The notes: a model not told the origin generated them from the sequence alone. Counted from the stretch's first letter, positions 1-7,066 are shown. The stretch: DNA of 16,459 bases from an uncultured Devosia sp. (GCA_946480655.1 CAMLKN010000023.1:1-16459), one strand, 5' to 3'. Translations and numbers: made by a program.

Positions 1-911
1 TGCTGGCCAATGAAGACCCCGAAAAGGTCTCCCGCGCCAATCGCGCCAATTCGGCCGCCTATCGCCCGGCGCTGGAGCTGATCACCGGCTTCGACATCAA
101 CTGGAACATCGTTTCCTACCCCACGCCCAATTGGGCCAAGATGGTCTTCCCCAACGACCCCGAAGGCGTGGCCATCGCCAAATTGGCCGATGCCACCTTC
201 AAGGCTTCGCGCGTCGATCGCGACGACCCGATCGCCGAATGGAAGCAGCACAATGCCAATCTGAAGGCCCGCTGGACCTGGCTCAACGGCAAGAATTTTG
301 CGTCCCTCAAATACAAGGGCCCAGGCACCGACCTCACCGTCGGCCTCGCCGACGGCCATCGCTGGAAGGGCGGCGCTTCGGAAGCCAAGAACGGCGTCAC
401 CTGCAATCCCAATATCCCGACCGAGGAAGTCTTCACCACGCCGCACCGTCTACGCGTCGAGGGCACTGTGGCGGCGACCAAGCCGCTCAGCCACAATGGC
501 ACGCTGATCGAGAATATCCGGGCCCGTTTCGAGGGCGGCCGCATGGTCGAGCTCAAGGCCACCAAGGGCGAGGCCGTGTTCAACAAGGTGCTCGATACCG
601 ACGAAGGCGCGCGGCGCCTGGGCGAAGTGGCGCTGGTGCCCCATTCCTCGCCCATCTCGGCCTCGGGTATCCTCTTCTACAACACGCTCTACGACGAAAA
701 CGCCTCGTGCCACATCGCCATGGGCCAGTGCTATGCCGATTGCTTCGAGGGCGGCAAGACCCTGACCCAGGACCAGATCTTCGCTCAGGGCGGCAACAAG
801 AGCCTCATCCACATCGATTGGATGATCGGCTCGGACAAGGTCGATATCGACGGCGTCCATGCCGACGGCACCACCGAGCCGGTCATGCGCAAGGGCGAAT
901 GGGCGTTCTGA
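1..911 (+). CDS. M29-family metallo-aminopeptidase, 3' portion (5' end outside window)
   Basis: The reading frame is open from the left edge (first full codon at base 3) and stops with TGA at 909-911, giving about 302 residues of a protein whose family is normally about 400-420 aa; the N-terminus is therefore missing. The sequence resembles the thermophilic-type M29 aminopeptidases (AmpS/AmpT/PepS), cytosolic dinuclear-metal exopeptidases that remove N-terminal residues from peptides. Recognisable stretches are the PTPNWAKMVFP segment near the start, GLADGHRWKGG, the NIPTEEVFTTPHR segment that carries a conserved metal/catalytic Glu and His region, and the C-terminal HIDWMIGS motif. It converges on ppk2, with a palindromic element between the two stops. 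No frame disruption is seen. The family call is firm; the peptide specificity is not known. Confidence 0.9.
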   Translation, partial: LANEDPEKVSRANRANSAAYRPALELITGFDINWNIVSYPTPNWAKMVFPNDPEGVAIAKLADATFKASRVDRDDPIAEWKQHNANLKARWTWLNGKNFASLKYKGPGTDLTVGLADGHRWKGGASEAKNGVTCNPNIPTEEVFTTPHRLRVEGTVAATKPLSHNGTLIENIRARFEGGRMVELKATKGEAVFNKVLDTDEGARRLGEVALVPHSSPISASGILFYNTLYDENASCHIAMGQCYADCFEGGKTLTQDQIFAQGGNKSLIHIDWMIGSDKVDIDGVHADGTTEPVMRKGEWAF

Positions 912-940
912 CAGGCACCCGACCTGCAACAGACACTGCG

Positions 941-1041
941 CCGCCCTCGGGCTTGACCCGAGGGCCGCTCGTCGCTGGCACAGGCCAAAACGTGAAGTCC
1001 GTGCTTGTTTGCACCGGCCCTCGGGTCAGGCCCGAGGGCGG
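941..1041. repeat. Paired REP-like palindromes between convergent genes
   Basis: Two 26-bp elements lie at 941-966 and 1016-1041. Each is itself a hairpin (CCCTCGGG, five-base loop, CCCGAGGG). The second is the reverse complement of the first with one mismatch in the loop, so the pair can also fold into one long stem across the 49-bp spacer. They sit between the stops of the aminopeptidase (911) and ppk2 (1068-1070), as expected for a REP/BIME-like intergenic repeat or a bidirectional terminator. No U-tract follows either arm, which favours the REP reading. The core resembles a palindrome I recall as widespread in alphaproteobacterial genomes; a genome-wide count would settle it. Confidence 0.75.
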
Positions 1042-1067
1042 CTCCGAGTTTGTCCAGCAGGAGAGGC

Positions 1068-1922
1068 CTACTCCCCCTCCATCCCCAGGAACTCCTGGGC
1101 GCTGAGCACGATCTTCCTGTCGATTTCGCCGATCTCCCGCACATCCTTGCCTTCATAGTCCAGCGCATGCAGCACCACGCGAATGGCATTGAGCCGGAGC
1201 CGCTTCTTGTCGTTGGCCCGGATCACCGTCCAGGGCGCGTGGGCGCTGTCGGTTTCCTCGAGCATCCGGTCGCGAGCGACGGAATACTCCTCCCACTTGT
1301 CCAATGCCTTAAGATCGACCGGTGAGAGCTTCCAGGTCTTCAATGGGTCATGGCGTCGGTCATGGAAGCGCTTCAATTGCATTTCCCGTCCGATGGAGAG
1401 CCAGAACTTGAAGAGCTTGATCCCGTCCCGCACCAGCTGCTTTTCGAACTGGGGGGCTTCCTCCAGGAAAGCATCGGTCTGTTCAGGGGTGCAAAAGCCC
1501 ATGACAGGTTCGACCACAGCGCGATTATACCAGGAGCGATCAAACAGCACCATTTCCCCTGCCGCCGGCAGCCAGTCCACATAGCGCTGGAAATACCATT
1601 GCGTGCTTTCCCGGTCGCTCGGTTTGGGGAGCGCGGCAATGACATTGTAGCGCGGGTTGAGATTCTCCCGGAACCGCTCGATCGTCCCGCCCTTGCCGGC
1701 GGCATCGCGTCCTTCGAAGACGATGATGGTGCGTGTGCCGGTCTTGGCCATATGCGCCTGATGCAGCACCAACTGCTTTTGCAGGGCGTACATGGCCGTG
1801 TCATACTCATCACTGTCGAGCTTGTCCTCGTATGGGTACCCACCCGAGCCGAAGGCCGCCTTCTTGACCCATTTGGGCAGGTCCGGATCGTTGATATCGA
1901 AGCTGTTTTGGGGATCGGTCAC
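1068..1922 (-). CDS. ppk2: Polyphosphate kinase 2 (PPK2 family)
   Basis: This 284-aa protein of the PPK2 P-loop kinase family transfers phosphate between polyphosphate and nucleoside diphosphates in the cytoplasm, with the family preference often being polyP-driven NDP to NTP synthesis. The Walker A motif GRDAAGKGG is at residues 71-79 and the Walker B/lid motif DRSWYNR at 128-134. The YFQRYVDWLPAAGEMVLFDR context and the RRHDPLKTWKLSPVD lid segment are typical of single-domain class I PPK2 enzymes, and the length matches them. The start codon is GTG (1922-1920), with GGAG seven bases upstream. The gene is divergent from phoR, and a candidate Pho box lies directly upstream of its start. The family is clear; the nucleotide preference cannot be read from the sequence. 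Confidence 0.93.
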   Translation of the reverse strand: MTDPQNSFDINDPDLPKWVKKAAFGSGGYPYEDKLDSDEYDTAMYALQKQLVLHQAHMAKTGTRTIIVFEGRDAAGKGGTIERFRENLNPRYNVIAALPKPSDRESTQWYFQRYVDWLPAAGEMVLFDRSWYNRAVVEPVMGFCTPEQTDAFLEEAPQFEKQLVRDGIKLFKFWLSIGREMQLKRFHDRRHDPLKTWKLSPVDLKALDKWEEYSVARDRMLEETDSAHAPWTVIRANDKKRLRLNAIRVVLHALDYEGKDVREIGEIDRKIVLSAQEFLGMEGE

Positions 1923-1923
1923 G

Positions 1924-1958
1924 CTGTCTCTCCACTGTCACATGGACCGTGCTATGAA
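1924..1958 (+). promoter_or_regulatory. Candidate Pho box and -10 element ahead of phoR
   Basis: CTGTCTC (1924-1930) and CTGTCAC (1935-1941) are direct repeats with the 11-bp periodicity of PhoB boxes (7-bp repeat, 4-bp spacer; consensus CTGTCAT/CTGTCAC). Eleven bases after the second repeat is TATGAA (1953-1958), a 4/6 match to a -10 box. This is close to the box-to-(-10) geometry of E. coli phoA. Transcription would start near 1965, ahead of the phoR start. The same box touches the ppk2 GTG codon (1922) on the other strand, so PhoB bound here could also affect ppk2. This is an inference from spacing and sequence only. Confidence 0.45.
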
Positions 1959-2009
1959 CCCGGCTCCCGCGCAAGAGGCGGGACTGACACAGTGATTCGA
2001 CCTCCCGAA

Positions 2010-3302
2010 ATGGATGACCTGCGCCGCACCGGATTGATCCACAGCCCAGCCACGCTGCTGGCGCGGCTTTCTGGACAAATGCCGCTCCTGGCGAGTCTCG
2101 GTGGGTTGATCCTGCTCTTTGTCGCCCTGGGCGGGCTGCGGGTGGACCTCGCCATTCTGGGTTATCTGGTTCTGGTCGGTCTGGTCGCCATGCTGCCCCA
2201 GCCCGTCGTTACGGTCACCCACACGGTGCAGGTGCAGGCTCCAGCGCCGAACCGGCATGAAGTCGAGCAGGATATGCTGCCCGCCTTTGTCGAAGCGCTG
2301 GGCGATCCTGGCCTCGTACTGGACAGAACAGGCGCGGTGCTCCACCGCAATGGGGCTGCCGCAAGGCAATACCCCAATCTGCAGGTCGGCCGGGTCATGA
2401 CCCTGGTCATGCGCAATCCCGATCTGGTCGCCGCCATCGAGAATTCGCAACGCAGCGGCCAGGCGCATAGCTTCGAGTTGCACGAGACCTTGCCGTCCGA
2501 AACCTGGGACCGGGTTGTCGTCGCCCCCCTTCGGCGCCCCGATCGGGACTGGTTCGCCGATGAAAGCAGACAATTGCTGGTGACCTTCCAGAGCCTGACC
2601 GAGCTCAAGCGCGTCGATGCGCTGCGCACCGATTTCATCGCCAATGCCAGCCATGAATTGCGCACGCCCCTGGCATCCCTGGTCGGGTTCATCGATACAC
2701 TTCTGGGGCCTGCAGCCCGCGACGCGGCGGCGCGCGAGAAATTCCTTGGCATCATGCGCACGCAGGCTGATCGCATGAGCCGGTTGATCGATGATCTCCT
2801 GAGCCTTTCCCGTATCGAAATGCACCAGCATGTGCGCCCCACCGGCTCGGTGGACCTGAGCAGCCTCTTGCGCGAAGTGCGGGAGGGCCTGCAGACCCAG
2901 GCCAAGGCCGCCGACTTGGAGGTCGTCCTTTCGCTGCCAGAGGCCCCGGTCACAGTCACGGGCGATCGCGGGCAGCTCTACGAAGTGTTCGAGAACCTTG
3001 TCGACAATGCCATCAAGTATGGCGCCGACGGCAAGCGGGTCGAGGTAACCCTGACCAGGGTCGAGCGCGCGGGCATGCATGCCCAGGTCAGTGTTGTTGA
3101 TCATGGTCCTGGCGTCGAGCCCGAGCATGTGCCGCGCATGACCGAACGCTTCTATCGCATCGATGCCGAGACCAGCCGCAAGAAGAAGGGCACCGGGCTG
3201 GGACTGGCCATCGTCAAGCACATCATCCAGCGCCATCGCGGGCAGATGAGCATCAAGTCCAAGCCAGGCGAAGGGCTGCGCGTCGACGTGCTTTTGCCCT
3301 GA
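2010..3302 (+). CDS. phoR: PhoR-like sensor histidine kinase
   Basis: This 430-aa membrane histidine kinase most resembles PhoR, which controls PhoB in response to phosphate. Two hydrophobic segments (about residues 25-42 and 48-63) are followed by a PAS-like region (about 88-195). The H-box has ASHELRTP with the phospho-acceptor His at residue 215, and the ATPase has the N-box NLVDNAIKYG, the G1 box DHGPGV, the F-box ERFYRID and the G2 box GTGLGLAIVKHI. The PhoR pattern of a short TM pair, one PAS and HisKA fits. ATG 2010 was chosen; it has a poor Shine-Dalgarno, and an in-frame GTG at 1992 (adds six residues, with AAGAGG 13 bp upstream) is a real alternative. No phoB, pst or phoU genes are adjacent downstream, unlike many relatives, so the name rests on similarity and on the ppk2/Pho-box context. 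Confidence 0.8.
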   Translation: MDDLRRTGLIHSPATLLARLSGQMPLLASLGGLILLFVALGGLRVDLAILGYLVLVGLVAMLPQPVVTVTHTVQVQAPAPNRHEVEQDMLPAFVEALGDPGLVLDRTGAVLHRNGAAARQYPNLQVGRVMTLVMRNPDLVAAIENSQRSGQAHSFELHETLPSETWDRVVVAPLRRPDRDWFADESRQLLVTFQSLTELKRVDALRTDFIANASHELRTPLASLVGFIDTLLGPAARDAAAREKFLGIMRTQADRMSRLIDDLLSLSRIEMHQHVRPTGSVDLSSLLREVREGLQTQAKAADLEVVLSLPEAPVTVTGDRGQLYEVFENLVDNAIKYGADGKRVEVTLTRVERAGMHAQVSVVDHGPGVEPEHVPRMTERFYRIDAETSRKKKGTGLGLAIVKHIIQRHRGQMSIKSKPGEGLRVDVLLP

Positions 3303-3424
3303 CTTCCGCCCGCATCGCATGGGGATTTTCTCAAGGGGAGTAACCCGGCTTTAAGCCAATCCCGCGAGCCTGGTGGACGTTGCGCGTCGCGCTCTGCAAT
3401 GTCATGGGGCACAGGAGCGTCCCC

Positions 3425-3703
3425 ATGAAGACCCTTTGGCCAGCCGCGACCCTCGCTATTGCCGTTACCGGCTACTTCGCCTGGAGCAACTCTGCCGCCC
3501 CTCGGGCGCCCCAACTGCTCATCGATGACTGCCATCGCCTGGCCGGAGAAGTGGCAGCGATCCACAGCAGTGGCGGCATCGTCCCTCCCGAGCGGTTGTC
3601 CACGGCTCGTGGCTGTGCGGTATCATTCGGCCAGAACTGGGCCGCTGATACCAGTTCCTGGGCAGAAGGCTTGCGCGCTGAAGGGGCAATGCGGGTGCAA
3701 TAG
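3425..3703 (+). CDS. Small membrane-anchored or exported protein, unknown function
   Basis: This 92-aa product is not a family I recognise. ATG 3425 is supported by AGGAG at 3413-3417, seven bases upstream; an upstream in-frame ATG at 3380 has no such site. Residues 4-20 are hydrophobic after a single Lys, which fits an uncleaved anchor or a signal peptide with a possible cleavage site around the SNSAA stretch. The remainder (LLIDDCHRLAGEVAAIHSSG and onwards) is soluble, with two cysteines (Cys36 and Cys64) that could form a periplasmic disulfide. It lies 122 bp after phoR and converges on gcrA. Good ribosome-site spacing and codon usage like its neighbours support a real gene. Confidence 0.65.
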   Translation: MKTLWPAATLAIAVTGYFAWSNSAAPRAPQLLIDDCHRLAGEVAAIHSSGGIVPPERLSTARGCAVSFGQNWAADTSSWAEGLRAEGAMRVQ

Positions 3704-3709
3704 GCCAAC

Positions 3710-3733
3710 AAAAAGGGCGCCACGCGGGCGCCC
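3710..3733 (-). terminator. Intrinsic terminator of gcrA
   Basis: On the reverse strand a perfect 7-bp stem (GGGCGCC at 3727-3733 paired with GGCGCCC at 3715-3721, five-base loop) is followed by TTTTTG (complement of 3709-3714). It lies 24 bp beyond the gcrA stop. The hairpin is symmetric and could also slow transcription from the small gene on the plus strand, but there is no T-run on that side. Confidence 0.8.
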
Positions 3734-3757
3734 GTCATGTGTTCTGTCAGAGGTGCC

Positions 3758-4297
3758 TCAACGGCGCTTCTTGTCCATCTGGTGATAGGCCCTGCGCGAA
3801 TGGAACTCGCAATAGGGACCGGTCTCGAGGCTATGCTGTCCGCAGAAGTAGAAGTCCTTGCTGAGCGGATCTCCGATCGGCCACTTGCAGGTATGTTCGT
3901 TCAACTGCAGCAGGTTGAGGCGCTTGTCTTCGGGGATGAAGAGTTCGGCAGCTGCCGGTGCCACATAAAGCTCGGTTTCCATCTCCGGTGCGGCGGCCAG
4001 GGCGGTCGCGCCCATAACCTGCGGACGGGCCATGCTGACGCGGGGCTTGGCGCTCATGCCAGCGCTGCTCGCGGAGGGGCTCGCCGGACGGCGCGGCGCC
4101 GCTGGGCGCGCCGCCGGGCGGGCACGGGGGGCGGTATTGGTGGGCTTGGCGCGGGCCGAAAGCTTGAGGCGGTGCACCTTGCCGATTACGGCATTGCGGG
4201 TCACCCCGTCGCCCAGTTCAGCCGCAATCTGGCTGGCGCTCAGGCCCTCCATCCAGAGTTTCTTCAAAAGTTCGACGCGCTCGTCAGTCCAGCCCAT
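3758..4297 (-). CDS. gcrA: GcrA cell-cycle regulator
   Basis: This 179-aa product is a clear GcrA, the alphaproteobacterial transcription factor that binds RNA polymerase sigma70 and activates promoters carrying CcrM-methylated GANTC sites. The N-terminal helix-turn-helix (MGWTDERVELLKKLW, then LSASQIAAELG and VTRNAVIGKVHR; residues 1-45) is canonical. An Ala/Pro/Arg-rich linker follows (about 46-95). The C-terminal domain has HTCKWPIGDP, FYFCGQH and PYCEFH, the conserved Cys/His cluster of the sigma-interacting region. The start at 4297 matches the family N-terminus (M-x-WTDERVE) and has AGGAG eight bases upstream; in-frame ATGs at 4318 and 4339 would only add unconserved residues. The upstream DNA is rich in GANTC, suggesting methylation-linked autoregulation. 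Confidence 0.95.
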   Translation of the reverse strand: MGWTDERVELLKKLWMEGLSASQIAAELGDGVTRNAVIGKVHRLKLSARAKPTNTAPRARPAARPAAPRRPASPSASSAGMSAKPRVSMARPQVMGATALAAAPEMETELYVAPAAAELFIPEDKRLNLLQLNEHTCKWPIGDPLSKDFYFCGQHSLETGPYCEFHSRRAYHQMDKKRR

Positions 4298-4328
4298 CGA
4301 TTGCGCTCCTGAAACCATCGACAAAACA

Positions 4329-4524
4329 GAATCCTTCATTGCGCTGCCAAAACGGCATGGCAGCCTTTCGACTCTACAGCTCGTATGTTGAGCGGGTCCG
4401 CCGCACGAGATATCGTGTCCCCAACGCCTCGGAGATTACGACATGCGTGGAATCGGGATCAAGAGTCGGGGGGGATTTTCCCCGCTTATTCATTGGTTAA
4501 GATTGTCCTAACGAACAATGAGTC
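4329..4524. promoter_or_regulatory. Cluster of five GANTC (CcrM) sites upstream of gcrA
   Basis: GANTC occurs at 4329-4333 (GAATC), 4370-4374 (GACTC), 4450-4454 (GAATC), 4463-4467 (GAGTC) and 4520-4524 (GAGTC). The chance rate is about one per 256 bp, so five in 196 bp is a clear excess. CcrM methylates these sites in alphaproteobacteria and GcrA reads the methylation, so they fit autoregulated gcrA transcription. The gcrA 5' region also has an imperfect hairpin (GCTGCC 4343-4348 / GGCAGC 4359-4364). The remainder of the 383-bp gap between gcrA and argD is described in the following entries. Confidence 0.6.
4494..4511 (-). promoter_or_regulatory. CtrA-like binding site
   Basis: TTAA (4497-4500), seven bases, then CTAA (4508-4511) is one mismatch from the CtrA consensus TTAA-N7-TTAA. 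On the reverse strand the same DNA reads TTAACCA (4500-4494), close to the TTAACCAT half-site form. CtrA represses gcrA in Caulobacter, and the position, about 200 bp upstream of the gcrA start and beside GANTC sites, is compatible. Single-mismatch sites occur by chance, so this is suggestive only. Confidence 0.35.
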
Positions 4525-4550
4525 AAATCAGACACTTGCGCCGTAGCTGA
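4518..4550 (+). CDS. Candidate arginine-rich leader peptide (MSQIRHLRRS)
   Basis: A 10-codon frame from ATG 4518 to TGA 4548-4550 encodes three arginines, two of them adjacent (CGC CGT) one codon before the last. It ends 38 bp before a terminator-like hairpin and 130 bp before argD, an arginine biosynthesis gene. This is the layout of a translation-coupled attenuator such as trpL or hisL. Region CCGTA (4541-4545), which overlaps the Arg codons, can pair with TACGG (4558-4562). Against it: there is no Shine-Dalgarno (only AACGAAC upstream), the frame is very short, and a possible promoter starts at 4551, after the peptide. It could be leaderless, or chance. Confidence 0.25.
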   Translation: MSQIRHLRRS

Positions 4551-4580
4551 TTGACTTTACGGGCTCATTTCGCCTAATTC
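4551..4580 (+). promoter_or_regulatory. Weak candidate promoter for argD
   Basis: TTGACT (4551-4556), an 18-bp gap, then TAATTC (4575-4580). The -35 is good (5/6) and the -10 is poor. If used, transcription would start near 4587, at the base of the next hairpin, and the leader peptide would not be transcribed from it. It competes with the attenuator reading of this region. Confidence 0.3.
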
Positions 4581-4616
4581 TCGGGTCCAAACGCGCGGCC
4601 GAGAGGGCGCGTTTTT
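4579..4616 (+). terminator. Terminator/attenuator hairpin in the argD leader, with an alternative fold
   Basis: AAACGCGC (4589-4596) pairs perfectly with GCGCGTTT (4607-4614) across a 10-base loop, and the T-run (TTTTT at 4612-4616, then GATTT) follows: a standard intrinsic terminator on the plus strand. No complete plus-strand gene precedes it, since gcrA runs the other way, so it would stop transcripts heading into argD. An incompatible hairpin, TCTCGG (4579-4584) with CCGAGA (4599-4604), traps the terminator's left arm in its loop and could act as an antiterminator. The hairpin and T-run are seen directly; their regulatory role is inferred. Confidence 0.55.
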
Positions 4617-4623
4617 GATTTCT

Positions 4624-4639
4624 GTGGCAGCTTTGCCAC
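4624..4639 (+). promoter_or_regulatory. Second hairpin in the argD 5' leader
   Basis: GTGGCA (4624-4629), a GCTT loop, and TGCCAC (4634-4639) form a perfect 6-bp stem 8 bp after the T-run. No T-run follows it. It may stabilise the mRNA 5' end or belong to a larger leader structure with the preceding hairpin. Confidence 0.35.
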
Positions 4640-4680
4640 GCTTCTCCAGTCGCTAGCCTTCAACAAGAGGAATGTTCGCC

Positions 4681-5880
4681 ATGTCTGCGCTCTACGGCAC
4701 CTATGCCCGGTCCGATCTCGCTTTCGAGCGGGGCGAGGGCATGCGCCTGTATGACCAGCACGGCCGAGAGTTTCTCGACTTCCATTCGGGCATTGCAGTG
4801 AATGCCCTGGGCCATGGTGACCCGCATCTGGTTGCCACCCTCAAGGCTGCCGCCGAAAAGGTCTGGCATACATCCAATGTCTTCACTATTCCCGAACAGG
4901 AACGGCTGGGCCAGCGGCTCGTGGACTCCACCTTTGCCGACAAGGTGTTCTTCACCAATTCGGGGGCCGAGGCCATCGAATGTGCCATCAAGACTGCCCG
5001 GCACTATTTCTTCGCCAAGGGCCAGCCGGACCGCTATGAGGTAATCGCCTTCACCGGCTCTTTCCACGGCCGCACTTTGGGCACCATCGCCGCCGGCGGT
5101 AATCCGAGCTACCTTGAAGGCTTCGGGCCGCCTATGCCCGGCTTCAAGCATACGGCTCCGGGTGATCTCGATGCGGTCAAAGCCCTGGTCGGGCCCCAGA
5201 CCTGCGCCATCCTGATCGAGCCTGTACAAGGCGAGGGCGGGGTGACCGCAATGAGCGTGGAGTTCCTCCAGGGCCTGCGCCAGATCTGCGATGAGAATGA
5301 CATGCTGCTCATTTTCGACGAAGTGCAGTGCGGCTTTGGGCGGACCGGCCGGTTCTTCGCCTTCGAATGGGCCGGCATCACGCCGGACATCGTCGCTGTG
5401 GCCAAGGCGATCGGCGGGGGCTTCCCGCTCGGTGCGTGCCTTGCCACCGAGGCGGCAGCCGCTTCCATGGTGCCGGGCACCCATGGCTCAACCTATGGCG
5501 GCAACCCGCTCGGCTGCGCCATGGGCAATGCCGTTCTCGACCGTATCCAGGCGCCCGGCTTCCTCGACCATGTTGCCCAGATGGGCCAGCGCCTCGCCTG
5601 GCACCTGCAACAGTTGGCGCAGAAATATCCTGACTACGTCCTCGAACTGCGCGGCAAGGGCCTGCTCGCCGGCATCAAGATCGCTCCGCCAGTACGGGAC
5701 TTCGTTGCGCGCCTGCGCGACGACCATCAGCTTCTGGCCATCGGCGCCGGGGACAATGTGCTGCGTCTTCTGCCGCCGCTCATTGTCAGCGAAGCCGATA
5801 TCGAGCTCGCCATGGAAAAGATCAGTGCTGCCTTTGATGCGATAGAGGCCGAAACCGCCTCCACCGCCGCCGCAGGCTGA
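4681..5880 (+). CDS. argD: Acetylornithine aminotransferase
   Basis: This 399-aa class III, PLP-dependent aminotransferase converts N-acetylglutamate-5-semialdehyde and glutamate to N-acetylornithine in cytoplasmic arginine synthesis; the family may also act in the lysine pathway. Family motifs include [18 protein letters not shown] near residue 35, the PLP-phosphate loop [11 protein letters not shown], the FHGRTLG segment, EPVQGEGG, the [12 protein letters not shown] aspartate region, and the Schiff-base lysine in [13 protein letters not shown] (Lys242). ATG 4681 was chosen because AGAGGA lies nine bases upstream and the N-terminus fits ArgD; ATG 4672 is too close to that site. It precedes argF by 130 bp, apparently in one operon. 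Regulation may involve the leader hairpin upstream. Paralogues such as AstC or AruC are less likely next to argF. Confidence 0.95.
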   Translation: MSALYGTYARSDLAFERGEGMRLYDQHGREFLDFHSGIAVNALGHGDPHLVATLKAAAEKVWHTSNVFTIPEQERLGQRLVDSTFADKVFFTNSGAEAIECAIKTARHYFFAKGQPDRYEVIAFTGSFHGRTLGTIAAGGNPSYLEGFGPPMPGFKHTAPGDLDAVKALVGPQTCAILIEPVQGEGGVTAMSVEFLQGLRQICDENDMLLIFDEVQCGFGRTGRFFAFEWAGITPDIVAVAKAIGGGFPLGACLATEAAAASMVPGTHGSTYGGNPLGCAMGNAVLDRIQAPGFLDHVAQMGQRLAWHLQQLAQKYPDYVLELRGKGLLAGIKIAPPVRDFVARLRDDHQLLAIGAGDNVLRLLPPLIVSEADIELAMEKISAAFDAIEAETASTAAAG

Positions 5881-6010
5881 CCGACATGTTGACCTTCTAT
5901 CATTTCGGACGGCGCCGACATGGTCTGTTCCCTCCGCCCCGATAGGGTGGAGCGTTCAGTCGCGGCCTCGGCCGCCCGAAGTGTTTAGCGTCACAAAAGG
6001 AACCCGGCCC

Positions 6011-6943
6011 ATGACGACGACCGGCACCCCCAATCATTTTCTGTCCATCGACGATTTTTCCTATGCCGAACTGCGCGGCATGCTCAACCAGGCAACAGCT
6101 CTGAAGGCGCGCCTCAAGGACGGCGACCGGCCGCAGCTCCTCAGGGACAAGGTGCTGGCGATGATCTTCGAACGCCAGTCTACCCGCACCCGCGTTTCCT
6201 TCGACGTGGGCATGCGCCAGCTGGGCGGGCAGACCCTGATGCTTTCCGGCCAGGAAATGCAGTTGAGCCGCGAGGAAACCCTGGCGGACACTGCCAAGGT
6301 CATGAGCCGCTATGTCGACGCCATCATGATCCGCATTCTGTCCCACGCCGACCTGCTCGAACTGGCCGAAGCCGCGACCGTGCCGGTCATCAACGGCCTC
6401 ACGCGGCGGGCCCATCCCTGCCAGATCATGGCCGACCTGATGACCTTCGAGGAGCATCGTGGCGATATCCGCGGCGCCAAGATTGCCTGGGTTGGGGACA
6501 GCAACAACGTGCTCCATTCCTGGGTCAATGCCGCCGAGCTGTTCGAGTGCGAACTCACCATTGCGACGCCGGACGAATACAGCCCGGAAAAGGACCTGAT
6601 GCAGGACATCACCCGCGCCGGCAAGTATGCCCGGCTGATCGAGGATCCGCGCGAAGCGGTGGAAGGCGCCGACCTTGTGATCACCGATACCTGGGTCTCC
6701 ATGGGCGACGTCGACGCCGCCGAGCGGCGCCGGGTCTTGAAACCCTACCAGGTCAACACCAACTTGATGGCCTTGGCGAACAAGGACGCCCTGTTCATGC
6801 ACTGCCTGCCCGCCCATCGCGGCGACGAGGTGACCGACGAAGTGATCGATGGTCCCCAGTCGGTGGTGTTTGACGAGGCCGAAAACCGCCTCCACGCCCA
6901 GAAAGCCATTTTGTGCTGGGCCTTCGGGGTCGAAACAAACTAG
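6011..6943 (+). CDS. argF: Ornithine carbamoyltransferase
   Basis: This 310-aa anabolic ornithine transcarbamylase joins carbamoyl phosphate and ornithine to give citrulline in the cytoplasm. The carbamoyl-phosphate motif STRTR is at residues 57-61, HPCQ at 135-138, the ornithine-loop region at DTWVSMGD, and [10 protein letters not shown] at 264-273 contains the catalytic Cys. The length is typical. ATG 6011 has AAGGA nine bases upstream; an in-frame ATG at 5981 is not supported. The 130-bp gap from argD contains a GC-rich inverted repeat (GCGGCC/GGCCGC around 5962-5975) but no convincing terminator, so co-transcription with argD is likely. A terminator-like stem follows the gene. Confidence 0.96.
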   Translation: MTTTGTPNHFLSIDDFSYAELRGMLNQATALKARLKDGDRPQLLRDKVLAMIFERQSTRTRVSFDVGMRQLGGQTLMLSGQEMQLSREETLADTAKVMSRYVDAIMIRILSHADLLELAEAATVPVINGLTRRAHPCQIMADLMTFEEHRGDIRGAKIAWVGDSNNVLHSWVNAAELFECELTIATPDEYSPEKDLMQDITRAGKYARLIEDPREAVEGADLVITDTWVSMGDVDAAERRRVLKPYQVNTNLMALANKDALFMHCLPAHRGDEVTDEVIDGPQSVVFDEAENRLHAQKAILCWAFGVETN

Positions 6944-6965
6944 CCGCCGCAAGCCGGTTTGACAG

Positions 6966-7005
6966 CCCGCCTTGCCCATCCCGCAGCGGATGGCAGGGGC
7001 GGGTT
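6966..7005 (+). terminator. Terminator-like stem after argF
   Basis: CCCGCC (6966-6971) pairs with GGCGGG (6998-7003) and CCATCC (6976-6981) with GGATGG (6988-6993). The two stems are joined by a 4x4 internal loop containing two possible G-U pairs, under a six-base loop. TTGTTG follows, a weak T-rich tail. It begins 22 bp after the argF stop and probably ends or attenuates the argDF transcript before hslO. Confidence 0.55.
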
Positions 7006-7066
7006 GTTGCCGTAGCGGTGGCGCGTTTCGTCCCAAGGGCGTAGCCTTGACAGAGACAGCAAGCCA

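Noticed and set aside
131..1105. 324-aa plus-strand frame over the aminopeptidase
   Set aside because: Arg/Pro/Gln-rich translation in the wrong frame of a clear M29 enzyme.
1350..2009. Long upstream extension of the phoR frame
   Set aside because: It runs antisense through ppk2 and has no kinase-like sequence; the true start is at 2010 or 1992.
1938..3320. 460-aa reverse-strand open frame opposite phoR
   Set aside because: It is antisense to a well-supported kinase, has no family features, and is expected from GC-rich codon bias on the opposite strand.
4298..4339. Longer gcrA starts at 4318 and 4339
   Set aside because: The GcrA N-terminus begins at the Met before GWTDERVE, which has the proper AGGAG spacing.
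4624..4639. Sigma54 promoter reading of the TGGCA/TTGCC element in the argD leader
   Set aside because: The element is a simple hairpin; the spacing between the two motifs is 8 rather than 11 bases.
5900..7036. 378-aa reverse-strand open frame opposite argF
   Set aside because: The plus strand encodes intact ornithine carbamoyltransferase; the reverse translation is low-complexity His/Gly/Gln-rich, typical of a shadow frame.
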